A stretch of 64,000 nt of DNA from Raphanus sativus. Its lineage: Eukaryota > Streptophyta > Magnoliopsida > Brassicales > Brassicaceae. The stretch is taken from the NCBI RefSeq assembly GCF_000801105.2, contig NC_079512.1, forward strand, positions 29,777,848 to 29,841,847, in the 5' to 3' direction. How positions within the stretch are numbered: the first letter of the stretch is position 1; each line of letters opens with the position of its first letter. A program made the position numbers and the translations under genes. The notes under the pieces are model-generated. The model was not told the origin of the DNA. It searched no databases and worked only from the letters and a program-made list of their open reading frames with translations. Positions 10,496-20,433 of this stretch are shown piece by piece.

Positions 10496-13400
10496 GTGAG
10501 CATCGGGTCCGAGCTACCTCTTGAGACAAAAAAGGAGCTCATCGATTTTTTGAAAAGCAATGTCAAAACCTTTGCGTGGTCCACCAACGACATGAAAGGA
10601 ATAGATCCGAACGTCACCACCCATAAGCTAAAAGTTGACCCTACTTTCAAACCGATCAAACAGAAGCGTCGTAAGCTAGGTCTCGAAAAGGCTCAAGCTG
10701 TTAACGACGAAGTTGACCGACTTACGAAAGCTGGGTCCATTCGAGAGGTACATTACCCCGACTGGTTAGCTAACCCAGTAGTGGTAAAGAAGAAAAACGG
10801 GAAGTGGAGAATCTGTGTAGATTTCACAGACCTAAACAAAGCTTGCCCTAAAGACAGCTTCCCGTTACCTCACATCGACCGCCTAGTTGAAGCAACAGCT
10901 GGCCATCGACTCCTATCCTTCATGGATGCCTTCTCAGGATATAACCAAATCATGATGGATCCTGAGGACCAAGAGAAAACTGCATTCATAACCGAACGAG
11001 GAACCTATTGTTATAAGGTTATGCCATTCGGATTAAAGAACGCAGGAGCTACCTATCAAAGGCTAGTAAATAAGATGTTTGCTGGACAACTTGGAAAAAC
11101 CATGGAGGTCTATATCGACGACATGCTAGTCAAATCCTCAGCCGGGGAAGATCATATCTCCCATTTAAGGGAATGCTTCGATATCCTGAACAAGTACGAT
11201 ATGAAGCTCAATCCCACTAAATGTACTTTCGGGGTACCCTCAGGCGAGTTCCTAGGCTATCTCGTAACCGAAAGAGGCATTGAAGCCAACCCGCAGCAGA
11301 TAGCAACCTTCCTAGAAATGCCGTCACCTAAGACGACCAGGGAGGTGCAGAGACTGACTGGACGAATCGCGGCGTTGAATCGATTCATATCCAAGTCTAC
11401 CGATAAATGTCTCCCATTTTACAAGCTTCTAAGAAATAATAAGAAGTTCTTATGGGACGAGAAATGTGAGGAAGCCTTCAAGCAATTGAAAGCTTACCTC
11501 TCCGAACCTCCGATCCTATCTAAACCAGTAGTAGGAGAGCCATTGTACCTATATCTCGCTGTATCAACTGCTGCAGTCAGCGGCGTTCTAGTACGAGAGG
11601 AACAAAACGAACAAAGACCTGTCTATTACACCAGTAAAAGTTTGATAGATGCCGAAACCAGGTACCCTGCGATGGAAAAACTAGCTCTAGCAGTCGTAAC
11701 AGCTGCCAGAAAATTGCGACCTTACTTCCAATCGCATTCGATCGTTGTAATGACCTCACAACCATTACGAATGATCTTGCACAGCCCCAGCCAGTCAGGG
11801 CGATTGGCTAAATGGGCCATAGAACTCAGCGAATATGATATTGAGTATAGACCTCGAGCAGCAGCGAAAGCTCAGGTCCTCGCTGACTTTATCATCGAAT
11901 TGACATCCGAGCAGTTAGACTCCGAAATGGAATCTCCGAAGTGGAGCCTATACGTCGACGGAGCCTCATCAAAACAGGGCTCCGGTATCGGTCTAAGGCT
12001 AACTTCTTCAGCAGGAGAAACCATCGAGCAGTCATATAGGCTCGGATTCAGCGCCTCAAACAACGAAGCTGAATATGAAGCACTAATCGCAGGGTTGAAG
12101 CTCGCCCTAAGCCTCGGAATCCGAGAGCTAAACGCTTATAGTGATTCACAGCTAGTAGCTAGCCAGTTTCACGGAGAATATGAAACGAGGGACGAAAGAA
12201 TGGGGGCATATCTCGAAGTCGTCCAGAACCTCACTAGGCAGTTCGACAAATTCGAGCTAACGAGAATCCCACGAGGTGAGAACTCCTCAGCAGATGCATT
12301 GGCTGCTTTAGCTTCCACATCAGACCCCCTCGTAAAACGAATCATACCCGTAGAAGGAATCGAGAAACCAAGCATCGACATAGCTACTAAAGCTGAAAAA
12401 GAGAGCAAACTAAAAGCGCAGCCCGAAGGTACCTGCCCTGAAGCGGTAGCTACCCAGGTTTTCACAACATTTTGGTTTCCAAAAACCAGAATATGCAGCG
12501 CAAAAAAGCATACCTCCGGGAACATAATCCAAGTCACGGAAGATATTCCTCGAAATTCAGACTCCTTAGAGCCTGATCTCGAGAATACCCCCGGGGGCAC
12601 CAACTCAGACCCAGTCATCTGCAGAGTTAAAACCAGAAGCCGTACAGCTCTCCAAAATTCATCTGGAGGTATTCCTCGGAATTCAGACTCCCTGGAGCCC
12701 AATCCTACCAATACCTCCGGGGGCACCACGACACCAGGTCCCGAACAGGAACCTCCCTCGTCTCTTCATAACAAAGTTGTAGGAAGAGAGGATTGGAGAA
12801 TTCCAATCACGCAATACATCCTGGAGGGAAAGACTCCACCCAATAAATGGGAGGCTCGAAAGCTCAAAGCATTAAGCGCGAGATATTGCGTAACTGAATC
12901 TGTCCTCCTCAAACGAAGCATTTCCGGACCTTACCTAAAATGCGTCCATGGCCTCGTTGCTATGAGACTCATGAAGGAAATGCACGACGGTTCCTGCGGA
13001 AACCACTCTGGAGGAAGAGCTTTAGCCATCAGAATCAAAAGACAAGGATATTTCTGGCCTACCATTATTGCAGATTGTGAGGCCTATTCCTCTTCATGCG
13101 ACAAATGCCAGAGGCATGCACCGATTATACACCAACCTGCGGAGAAGCTGTCTAACATATCCGCCCCTTACCCATTTATGAGATGGTCCATGGATATCGT
13201 GGGGCCACTAGTACCATCAGGAAGTGGAAAGAAGAAGCTACGCTTCCTCTTAGTCTTAACGGACTACTTCACAAAATGGATAGAGGCTGAAGCTTTCCAG
13301 CAGGTAACCAGGGTCGAGGTCGAGCAATTTGTATGGAAAGATATTGTGTGTAGACACGGCGTCCCATACGAAATCGTAACTGACAATGGAGGACAATTCA

Positions 13401-14047
13401 TATCCCACGATTTCAAAATATTTTGTGACAAGTGGAATATTCGCCTGACCTTCTCATCACCTCGCCGACCTCAAGGTAACGGACAGGCGGAGGCTGCTAA
13501 TAAATCAGTATTAGCAAACCTCAAGAAGCGCCTCGGAACCCAGAAGGAACTCTGGTCAGAGAAGTTACTTGAAGTACTTTGGGCATGTCGGACCACCCCA
13601 CGAAAAGCTACAGAAGAAACTCCTTTCTCCTTAGCATATGGGATGGAAGCCGTCGTTCCGGCTGAAACCATTGCTGGTAGCCTCCGCCGGGAATTCTGTA
13701 CATCCAATCCCGCAGCTAATGATCAGCTCCTAACTGACAGCCTCGATCTAATCGAGGAAAGACGGGACCGAGCTTTGATTCGCATTCAGAACTATCAGCA
13801 AGCAATGGCACGGCAGTACAATTCCAAAGTCAGGCTCCGGCAGTTTGCTGTAGGTGACCTAGTACTTAGGAAAGTTTTCGAAGGAACCAAAGAGCCAAAT
13901 GCTGGGAAGTTAGGAACTAACTGGGAAGGTCCCTATCAGATCATCCATGTAGTACGACCTGGCGTTTACAAGCTCCGAAAGGTGCGAACCGGGGTACCTG
14001 AAATCAGATCGTGGAACGCCACGAATCTTAAGAGATATTATCATTAG
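10496..14047 (+). CDS. Retrotransposon pol: RT, RNase H, integrase
   Basis: About 1,183 residues, intact. Reverse transcriptase spans roughly residues 80-250 with catalytic YIDDM near 206. A first RNase H region follows, then a second, plant Tat-type RNase H starting LYVDGASS near 484. Integrase has the HHCC-type zinc finger ending CDKCQRH near 870 and a DDE core: D in MDIVGP near 900, D in TDNGGQF near 962, E in NGQAEAA near 998. The C-terminus has the usual LRKVFEGTKEPNAGKLG block and no chromodomain. The codon at 10496 is GTG, not ATG. The frame is open upstream to at least 10382, overlapping the end of gag-protease by a few codons in the -1 frame. Confidence 0.93.
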   Translation: MSIGSELPLETKKELIDFLKSNVKTFAWSTNDMKGIDPNVTTHKLKVDPTFKPIKQKRRKLGLEKAQAVNDEVDRLTKAGSIREVHYPDWLANPVVVKKKNGKWRICVDFTDLNKACPKDSFPLPHIDRLVEATAGHRLLSFMDAFSGYNQIMMDPEDQEKTAFITERGTYCYKVMPFGLKNAGATYQRLVNKMFAGQLGKTMEVYIDDMLVKSSAGEDHISHLRECFDILNKYDMKLNPTKCTFGVPSGEFLGYLVTERGIEANPQQIATFLEMPSPKTTREVQRLTGRIAALNRFISKSTDKCLPFYKLLRNNKKFLWDEKCEEAFKQLKAYLSEPPILSKPVVGEPLYLYLAVSTAAVSGVLVREEQNEQRPVYYTSKSLIDAETRYPAMEKLALAVVTAARKLRPYFQSHSIVVMTSQPLRMILHSPSQSGRLAKWAIELSEYDIEYRPRAAAKAQVLADFIIELTSEQLDSEMESPKWSLYVDGASSKQGSGIGLRLTSSAGETIEQSYRLGFSASNNEAEYEALIAGLKLALSLGIRELNAYSDSQLVASQFHGEYETRDERMGAYLEVVQNLTRQFDKFELTRIPRGENSSADALAALASTSDPLVKRIIPVEGIEKPSIDIATKAEKESKLKAQPEGTCPEAVATQVFTTFWFPKTRICSAKKHTSGNIIQVTEDIPRNSDSLEPDLENTPGGTNSDPVICRVKTRSRTALQNSSGGIPRNSDSLEPNPTNTSGGTTTPGPEQEPPSSLHNKVVGREDWRIPITQYILEGKTPPNKWEARKLKALSARYCVTESVLLKRSISGPYLKCVHGLVAMRLMKEMHDGSCGNHSGGRALAIRIKRQGYFWPTIIADCEAYSSSCDKCQRHAPIIHQPAEKLSNISAPYPFMRWSMDIVGPLVPSGSGKKKLRFLLVLTDYFTKWIEAEAFQQVTRVEVEQFVWKDIVCRHGVPYEIVTDNGGQFISHDFKIFCDKWNIRLTFSSPRRPQGNGQAEAANKSVLANLKKRLGTQKELWSEKLLEVLWACRTTPRKATEETPFSLAYGMEAVVPAETIAGSLRREFCTSNPAANDQLLTDSLDLIEERRDRALIRIQNYQQAMARQYNSKVRLRQFAVGDLVLRKVFEGTKEPNAGKLGTNWEGPYQIIHVVRPGVYKLRKVRTGVPEIRSWNATNLKRYYH

Positions 14048-14379
14048 GTACCTAAAATTCCCGAACTACGTTAGGCTTGATCCCTTGACTGGGTACGTAG
14101 GCAACTCCGTCATGAGTGCAGCCCCAACCTCATTTCAAACACTTCGTTCACTACAATCAAAGGGGGCATATGTCTGATTAAAATCACATAGCCCGTGCAG
14201 CAAGTGTATGATCATCGTAATACAACAATTGTATGATTACTATGATACCACGTATCCAATTATCAATAAAGAAATTATTCTCGATATCTCAATTCTTTAA
14301 CAAAACAGGTCCCTGCAAACATGGACCTAGGGTCCTAAAAACCCTTCGGTTTAGCTCAGGTCTCTACAAACCTGGACCT
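14048..14379 (+). other. Retrotransposon 3' spacer after pol
   Basis: Non-coding spacer between the pol stop and the tandem repeats. It has no ORF with recognisable features. Confidence 0.6.
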
Positions 14380-14700
14380 AAGGTCTTAAAATCCTTAACA
14401 ATCTTAAAGGTCTTAAAATCCTTCAAGCAATATTAGGTCTCGACGAACCTGGACCTAAGGTCTTAAAATCCTTACCAAGTCTCTAAGGTCTTAAAATCCT
14501 TACCAAATCTCTAAGGTCTTAAAATCCTTACCAAATCTCTAAGGTCTTAAAATCCTTACCAAATCTCCAAGGTCTTAAAATCCTTACCAAATCCCCAAGG
14601 TCTTAAAATCCTTATCAAATCTTCGAGGTCTTAAAATCCTCACCAAACCTCAGAAGGTCTTAAAATCCTAAGCAAATCTCAACGGGTCTTAAAATCCCAC
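14380..14700 (+). repeat. Tandem repeat array, about 28-bp unit, inside the retrotransposon
   Basis: About eleven degenerate copies of a unit reading aaggtcttaaaatccttacc plus aaatctct. The central five copies are near-perfect and the outer ones decay. A longer-period repeat (acaaacctggacctaaggtc) precedes it. Tandem repeats between pol and the 3' LTR are a known property of Tat-lineage elements. Confidence 0.9.
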
Positions 14701-15074
14701 AAGCAAACTCAGGTTCCCAGGAACCCCCACCTAAGGTGTCCAGATTAAACTTAGGTTCCTAAAAACCCTAAGCTAATCCCAGTACTCCAAGATTTCCTCT
14801 TAAGGAACTAAAAACGACCAAAGTCCTCCAGACTTATCATAAAATTTGATTATGATCAAGTTGTCATATTTCACGACTAAAGCCAAAAACTCAAAATGAA
14901 ACGAAAACCAAGTTTGAAATTAAAACAAGGGTTTAAAAGCCTCCCCAGGCTAACAAAGATTCGAAGTGCAAACAGATAAAGGTTTAAAAGCCTCCTCAGG
15001 CTATAAGTCTTGGAAACAAATGAAACAAAGCCCATCGGGCAGAAATCTTAGAAAACATGAAAGAGCCTCAGCTC

Positions 15075-17575
15075 TTAAACTTCTTTGTCATCCGAGCTCT
15101 TCTCAGCTCCCTTACCAGCTGGATCTTCCTCCTCAGGAACCTCCTCCTCCATCTCCTTGTCGCTACCTCCAGAGGCGGCTTCGACTGGGGCTGAGTAAGA
15201 ACCCACCAATCCCAAATTAGAGCCAAACTCTCCAGAAAAGGAGAGATTAAACATATTAACCTCAAAAGTACCTGAGCTCTCAGAAAGCTGGGGAAGAGGA
15301 AGCTTGCCGATCGAGAAGTCCGAGACCTGAGCTTTCTCGTATGCTGCAACAGCTTCCGGCATTATGGCCACCAAGTGATCGTACTCGTCTTGAGCACTCT
15401 TAATCTCGCCATCCAGCATGTCTTTCAGCAGCTCGGTGTTGGCTTGAATCTCTTGAGCGTGAACCAGGAGGACGACTTCGTCCTTCTTCTTGGAGAACTT
15501 CTCCTTAACAACAAGCAAAATTTTGTTGTAAGCTTCGGCTAACTCCTTCTTTCCTCTCTGGACGGCTAGCCTGACCTCAGCTTCCTTGTTCTTCTGGCTG
15601 TTCTGGGATGTGGAAATCAGTTCCTTAACTTGATACTCGGCTATCTTCCGAGCAGCATCCAACTCCCCAATCTTCCTATTTTTCACCTGGAGGTCAATCA
15701 GCTGGCTCTCAATTGTCCCTTGCTGAGCATCACACTTAGAGCCAAGTCTCTTCACCTCGGCTTGAAGATCCGAGATCAGGGCTCGAGTCTGGTTGAGCTC
15801 AGTCTTGTTGGCCTTGACTAATTCAGTGACCTGGGCTAATTCCTCGACACTAGGGGCATTGTGTACAGCGTCCTCAAACTTGAACTGAGCTCTGTTGATA
15901 GCACCAGCCAGCTGCAGAAAACGGAAAACGATTTAGCAAAATCTTCCAAAAAAAAAGCTGAAAAAATGAAATAAACTTCATACCTGACCCATGTGATGAG
16001 CAATATCGACGTACTCATCCTTGTGCGTGAGATTAGAGATAGAGGGGAGGGAACACCCGGGACTCTTCATGTGCCTCATCAGAGTAGCCAAACCCCACGG
16101 ATCGTCCAAAACCGATCCAGGCTTCGAATGAGCAAAGTTCCAGCCAACAGTTCCTCCTCTAGAGGAGGAGGAGGAAGACCTCGAAGGTCTGTCAACCTGG
16201 TCAGTTCGGGACCTCTTGTTTCTCGGAGGCTCAAACTCCGGAGGATCCCTCACTATTTGAGGATCAGCCTCAGACATCGGGACCTCGGAGGGAAGGCCGA
16301 CTTCCTGAACCTTAGGCTCCGAAGAGCCAACACCTTTAGCAGGAGCAGAACCTCCTTCATCAAGAGCCTCCTTCACAGAGTCAAGGAAGGATCCTCCCTG
16401 GTTCTTGTCACTCCCTCTAGAGGAGCTGGCAGCCTTGGTCGATCTACCCCTGGAACGGAAGGAAGGTTGAATTGGCATCTTCTGTGATTGAGTCTTCGAG
16501 GAAGTACTTGCTCCAGAGGAAACTTCGAAAACGGAATCACCTTCAGAAACTAAGACATGAAAAAGATTCATCAATCGCGTGAGACAAATTCAGGCAGTAA
16601 AAATCATGAATTAAGAATAAAAGGTTACCTTCTAAACCAGCAACCGTCACTGAATCAGGGAAGGACGCCTGGTATCGCTCAGGAAACCTAGCTGATCCGA
16701 CTCTTGAAGTGGTATAAGCCCCCCAAGTGTTAGGACTATGCTGTAGCTTCCTGTAGAGAGCTCTAGTGAGTTTGCTAGATAACTTGACGGGATCTTTGAT
16801 TCCTGCAAAAGGAGTCAAAAGATAATTAGCGTAACATGACAAACAAAGATAAACGTGTGAGCATATCCCTAAAATCCTAACCAGAAATATCAGACCACGA
16901 GTTCCTGAGGTCACGGCCTACAGGAACCGTCGAAGGATCAATCTTGACATAAAAATACTTCCTACGCCAGTCATCATCACTGGCCGAGAACTTGAAAACG
17001 CCTAGCCCTGGACGACAGGGGAGATAGTAGGTACCGCTCCCGCCATCCTTGGAGGTGCTCTCCTTTATCGAGAAGAGACTCATTAACTCAGATAGCCCAA
17101 CGATAACTCCTTCTTCCTTGGCTCTAGTGATGAACCCGTTTATCACCCGGATGACCGACGGGCAAAGTTGAGGAAGAGCTAGCTGGTAATGATCTAAGAG
17201 ATCCAGTAAAAGGGTAGGAAGAGGAAATCTAAGGTGGGACTTGGAGATATATTTTTCGTGAACGCAGAACCAACCCTCCGGAGCGGTCTCGGGGTTCTCG
17301 TTTTCAGCACAAGCTCTAACAAGATCAGTCTTGCCGTGAGCTTGAACGGCAAGGTTAACAACGTCCTGACCCTTCAAAAGGGAAGGAAAGTGAGGACCGG
17401 AGGAAGTGCTCTTGCCGCCTTTCTTCTTCATTCTCTTAACTCGTGCTCCGATCGAGTCTTTACTCTTTTTCTTCTTGGCTTCCGCCATCTTCTCACCAGC
17501 TTCCTGTTTGACCTTCATAATACGGGCGCCGGAGGCTGAGATCTGAACTTCGCCGGAACCTTCTTTTCGACTCAT
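15075..17575 (-). CDS. Reverse-strand four-exon gene inside the Tat element (Transposase_28-like)
   Basis: Four exons on the strand opposite to gag-pol: 17575-16882, 16802-16629, 16549-15984, 15911-15075. All junctions are GT-AG with matching phases (1, 1, 0), giving 2,271 nt and 756 residues. Exon 1 has a Lys-rich N-terminus, then a globular block (HFPSLLKGQDVVNL, then SHLRFPLPTLLLDLLDHY, then the region to WSDIS) like the putative gypsy-type transposon family PF04195. Exon 2 carries a conserved helical stretch (LSSKLTRALYRKLQ). Exon 3 is Ser/Pro/charged and disordered. Exon 4 is a long coiled coil (residues about 480-660) with an acidic tail. Antisense ORFs are known in some Tat elements; their function is unknown. 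Exon structure here is my reading, unsupported by transcripts. Confidence 0.8.
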
Positions 17576-17788
17576 GATAGGGAAGGAGAAGAAAGATAGG
17601 AAGCAAAAGAAGAGAATCGATCTAAGGCAGAATCTCAGAGAGAAGTTCAGGATGAACTAGATTGATCGAGAAGCAGATAAAAAAAAGTAATGACGAAAAA
17701 ACGGTAAAATAAAGGAAAGAGGGTGAATTACCTTGGAAACCGTCGAGAGGCGTGGAGGAAGTGGAGAGACAAGTAGTTAATTCTCTCA

Positions 17789-17799
17789 GCTTTATATCC
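17789..17799 (-). promoter_or_regulatory. TATA box of the reverse-strand gene
   Basis: GGATATAAAGC on the minus strand, about 215 nt upstream of the start codon at 17575. A possible 5' UTR splice donor (ccaag|gtaattcac, about 17730) lies between. This suggests a promoter separate from the LTR. Confidence 0.5.
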
Positions 17800-17994
17800 C
17801 ATCACGTCTCGAAAACCGGAAATCAAATTTCAAACTCGCTTTAATCTAAGCCATCGATTTAATCAAAAGAAATTTACAGCCGTTCGATCAGATAAAAGTA
17901 AATATGGTTGAGATAGCTAGTAATCATGATCTCAACAAGAGAATCTAGCTTGGGCGGCTAAGTTTAGCTCCCGAGAATAACGATACCTAGTCTC

Positions 17995-18010
17995 GAGAGC
18001 TGGGGGCAAC
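17995..18010 (+). other. Polypurine tract before 3' LTR
   Basis: gagagctgggggcaac directly precedes the 3' LTR. The purine-rich part ends a few bases before TGTTGGG, as in related Tat elements. It would prime plus-strand DNA synthesis. Confidence 0.7.
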
Positions 18011-18539
18011 TGTTGGGCCCGAATATGGCCCGGTAGCTGATCTCCAAATAATAAAAGATGGTAATGGGCCGGGACAGGCCCATCGCGGGGTCAATGCCTA
18101 AAAAGAGCCGGAGGCTGAAAGCTAAGGACTCTAACTAAGGAGGTCACGACGAAGCGGAAGCTCACGTCACAACAATAAGAAGCGCAGGACCCGGTCAAAG
18201 GGAAGCTGTTGCAGATTCCACCTCAAGCGGAGAGGATCTCGGAGACCAGTTGCAAACAACCTAAAGAAGTCCAAAGCTATAAAAAGAGAAGGTCGAAGAC
18301 TAAGAAGGGGATCCGGACCTACTCAGATTTTACTTAACATTCCTAAGATATAATCCTTTTTATTATCTTTGTAATCATCAAAAGAAACATCTTTGTAACC
18401 ATCCCATTTTCTATTATATCAATACAAATCGAAGTTCATTCATCAAGTTCTTACGGGATTCAGCCCGCGATAATCTTTCCCTAACCTTTCTTAAACATAA
18501 ACCTGATCTAAAATCTAGGTGTGAGTTTTACCCCTCACA
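18011..18539 (+). repeat. 3' LTR (529 bp)
   Basis: Same sequence as 7120-7647 with one extra G. It ends CTCACA and is followed by the ATACT duplication at 18540-18544. Confidence 0.96.
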
Positions 18540-18544
18540 ATACT

Positions 18545-19172
18545 CACACCACAAAATGAGACCGACCATCTCACATACGGACGGGGTTTCAAGAGATTAC
18601 TTCAGTTATGATAGCTTTGAGATATCGGAAACTCAATCAGATCAAAATGAAACACTAAATCCAGTAGAGTATCTCAATTAGAGTTTTCAAGTCTGCCTTC
18701 ACATAAACTCACTCTGAAAGTTGGCGTCCCAGTTATGCTTTTACGGAACATAAATCAGAAAAAGAATTGTGCATTGGTACCCGTATGATCCTAATCCACA
18801 TAGGCGAGCGCTTGCTGAAGGCAGAATTGTCACTGGATCGCATATTGGAAAAAAGATCTTTATTCCAAGAATTGTTCTTTGCATGATGAAACAAATCTAC
18901 CGTTCACCTTACGTCGACGACAGTTTCCTATCAGATTGTGCTACGCAATGACAATCAACAAAAGCCAAGGTCAGAGTTTAAAAGATGACGTTTTATATCT
19001 GCCTAAACCCGTGTTCTCTCATAATCAGCTTTATCTGGCCCTATCACGTGTCACAAGCAAAGCGAGATTAACAATCATCAAAAGTGAAAATCCCCACAAG
19101 CGAAAAGTGAAGAACGTTGTTTACAAAGAGATCTTCAAAGACCTTCTTCTCCACAGAGGTACTTGCAATTAA
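18545..19172 (+). pseudogene. Helitron Pif1-like helicase pseudogene, 3' part
   Basis: This resumes the helicase frame cut at 7119. Recognisable blocks are [48 protein letters not shown], then the highly conserved [20 protein letters not shown] and LYLALSRVT near the C-terminus. An in-frame stop and a frame change lie near 18680. Further changes are at about 18770 and 18900, so the reading needs at least three frames. The final stop at 19170-19172 fits the usual C-terminus. With the first part it defines about two-thirds of a Pif1 domain. Non-functional. Confidence 0.87.
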
Positions 19173-20433
19173 ATTAATTGATCCACATCCACCATTTTAA
19201 AAAAATTCTCCTCAGAAATAAAACTTATCGAAAGATTTACAAAGCCCGACACCACCACCGTAGGAAGCTATATACTCTTGAGAAAAACACACACGGTTCT
19301 TATGCAACTATGACAATCTGGCATCTTATTATATAACTAATCATTGTATATATAATTTTATTTAAGTTAACTAACTTAATCTTTACCTTTTGCAGGCTAT
19401 TTTTCTCAAATGATTCCATCGCAACATCTTTTCTTCAGATACTTTGTTCTTTTATATACATTTTTATGATATTTAGATCTATTCAATTTGTTTTAAGACA
19501 ATTTCATAGTCATCAGCAATTCATTTTTTAAATATATTACAATCATACCAAACAAAAAATATCAAAATCATAATCGACACTTAAATAAACACTTATCTGC
19601 GCGTAGCGCGGAGATTAGTTCTAGTTGTCATAATGTTTTAGTTTCATTAGCCAGCGCGTAATTTACTCTACTACATACAATTGAATGTTGAAAAAAAAAA
19701 TCAACTACTGAATTATAAGTGCATTGACAATGTTGAATAACTAAAAAAAAACATGGATTCAATCTGATTGAATAAATTCAACCGGTTAGAAAGAGCAAAA
19801 AAATGATTAACAGAATCAATTTGGATCACTGTGAATTTCATCAAAAATGTTTTTTAAGACAAAATGATTAGACCAGTACAAGTGTCATACTATTTCATCC
19901 TATTTTTAAGATCAATTATTTTATATTATATAATATATCTTGTAAAAAAGTATATCAAAATTCATAACTATTATGATCAATGATAAATACTTGATTCAAT
20001 TGATTTAGATATTAAAACCCCCTTTGTTGGCTGTTATATTAATATTATTATTTTTGTGTCAAATGAATCAGAAAATAAATAATTATTTAATACTCAAAAC
20101 TCTACAAATTATCTTTCAAATTATTAAAATCCCAATAATGATCAATTTTCAAAAATTAAATTTTCAACCAACCCAAAATATACTAAATTTTAATTTACCA
20201 CTTAATTTTTTTATATAGTTTTATATATTCTAAACTATATTCCTTATTATAGATCAATAATGCCATATTGATTCTAACTATCTCTTTATTCTTCTAAATA
20301 AACAAATAATAGAAATGTTCCAAATATTAGAACAATTGAATTTCCGAGTTTTATACGTAAACAACTATGTGCGATTATTGAGACCTAAATTTTCAAAATT
20401 AGATAAAAGGTCAAAGTAACGCAGATTTTTTAG

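Larger units (their letters stand above)
7120..18539 (+). mobile_element. Ty3/Gypsy LTR retrotransposon, Tat type, young and nested
   Basis: A complete element of 11.4 kb: 5' LTR, primer-binding site, gag-protease frame, RT-RNase H-integrase frame, a long 3' region with tandem repeats, a reverse-strand spliced gene, a purine-rich tract and 3' LTR, flanked by ATACT. The domain order (integrase after RNase H) makes it Ty3/Gypsy. The absence of a chromodomain and the long 3' region with an antisense gene point to the Tat lineage. The two LTRs differ only by one G, so insertion is very recent. It interrupts the helicase pseudogene of the Helitron. Confidence 0.95.
2694..19624 (+). mobile_element. 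Large Helitron with helicase and RPA remnants
   Basis: The 5' end is TCAATACTATATTAAAAGG at 2694, preceded by A. The 3' end is CTAG at 19621-19624, followed by T, with a 7-bp hairpin (tctgcgc-gta-gcgcgga, 19596-19612) just upstream. The flanks ggaca and ttgtcataatg are fused without a gap at 25841-25855 in the duplicate unit, which proves both ends. Inside, on the same strand, lie an RPA-like pseudogene and a Pif1 helicase pseudogene, the expected cargo of a plant Helitron. The Rep (HUH) nuclease domain is not recognisable. About 5.5 kb belongs to the Helitron itself; the rest is a nested LTR retrotransposon. Confidence 0.93.

Noticed and set aside
12169..12729. 186-residue minus-strand ORF within pol
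   Set aside because: It is a shadow of the RNase H-integrase linker on the other strand, with no family features.
15993..16487. Plus-strand ORF of 164 residues opposite exon 3 of the antisense gene
   Set aside because: The minus-strand exon fits a phased, spliced gene; this frame has only low-complexity sequence.
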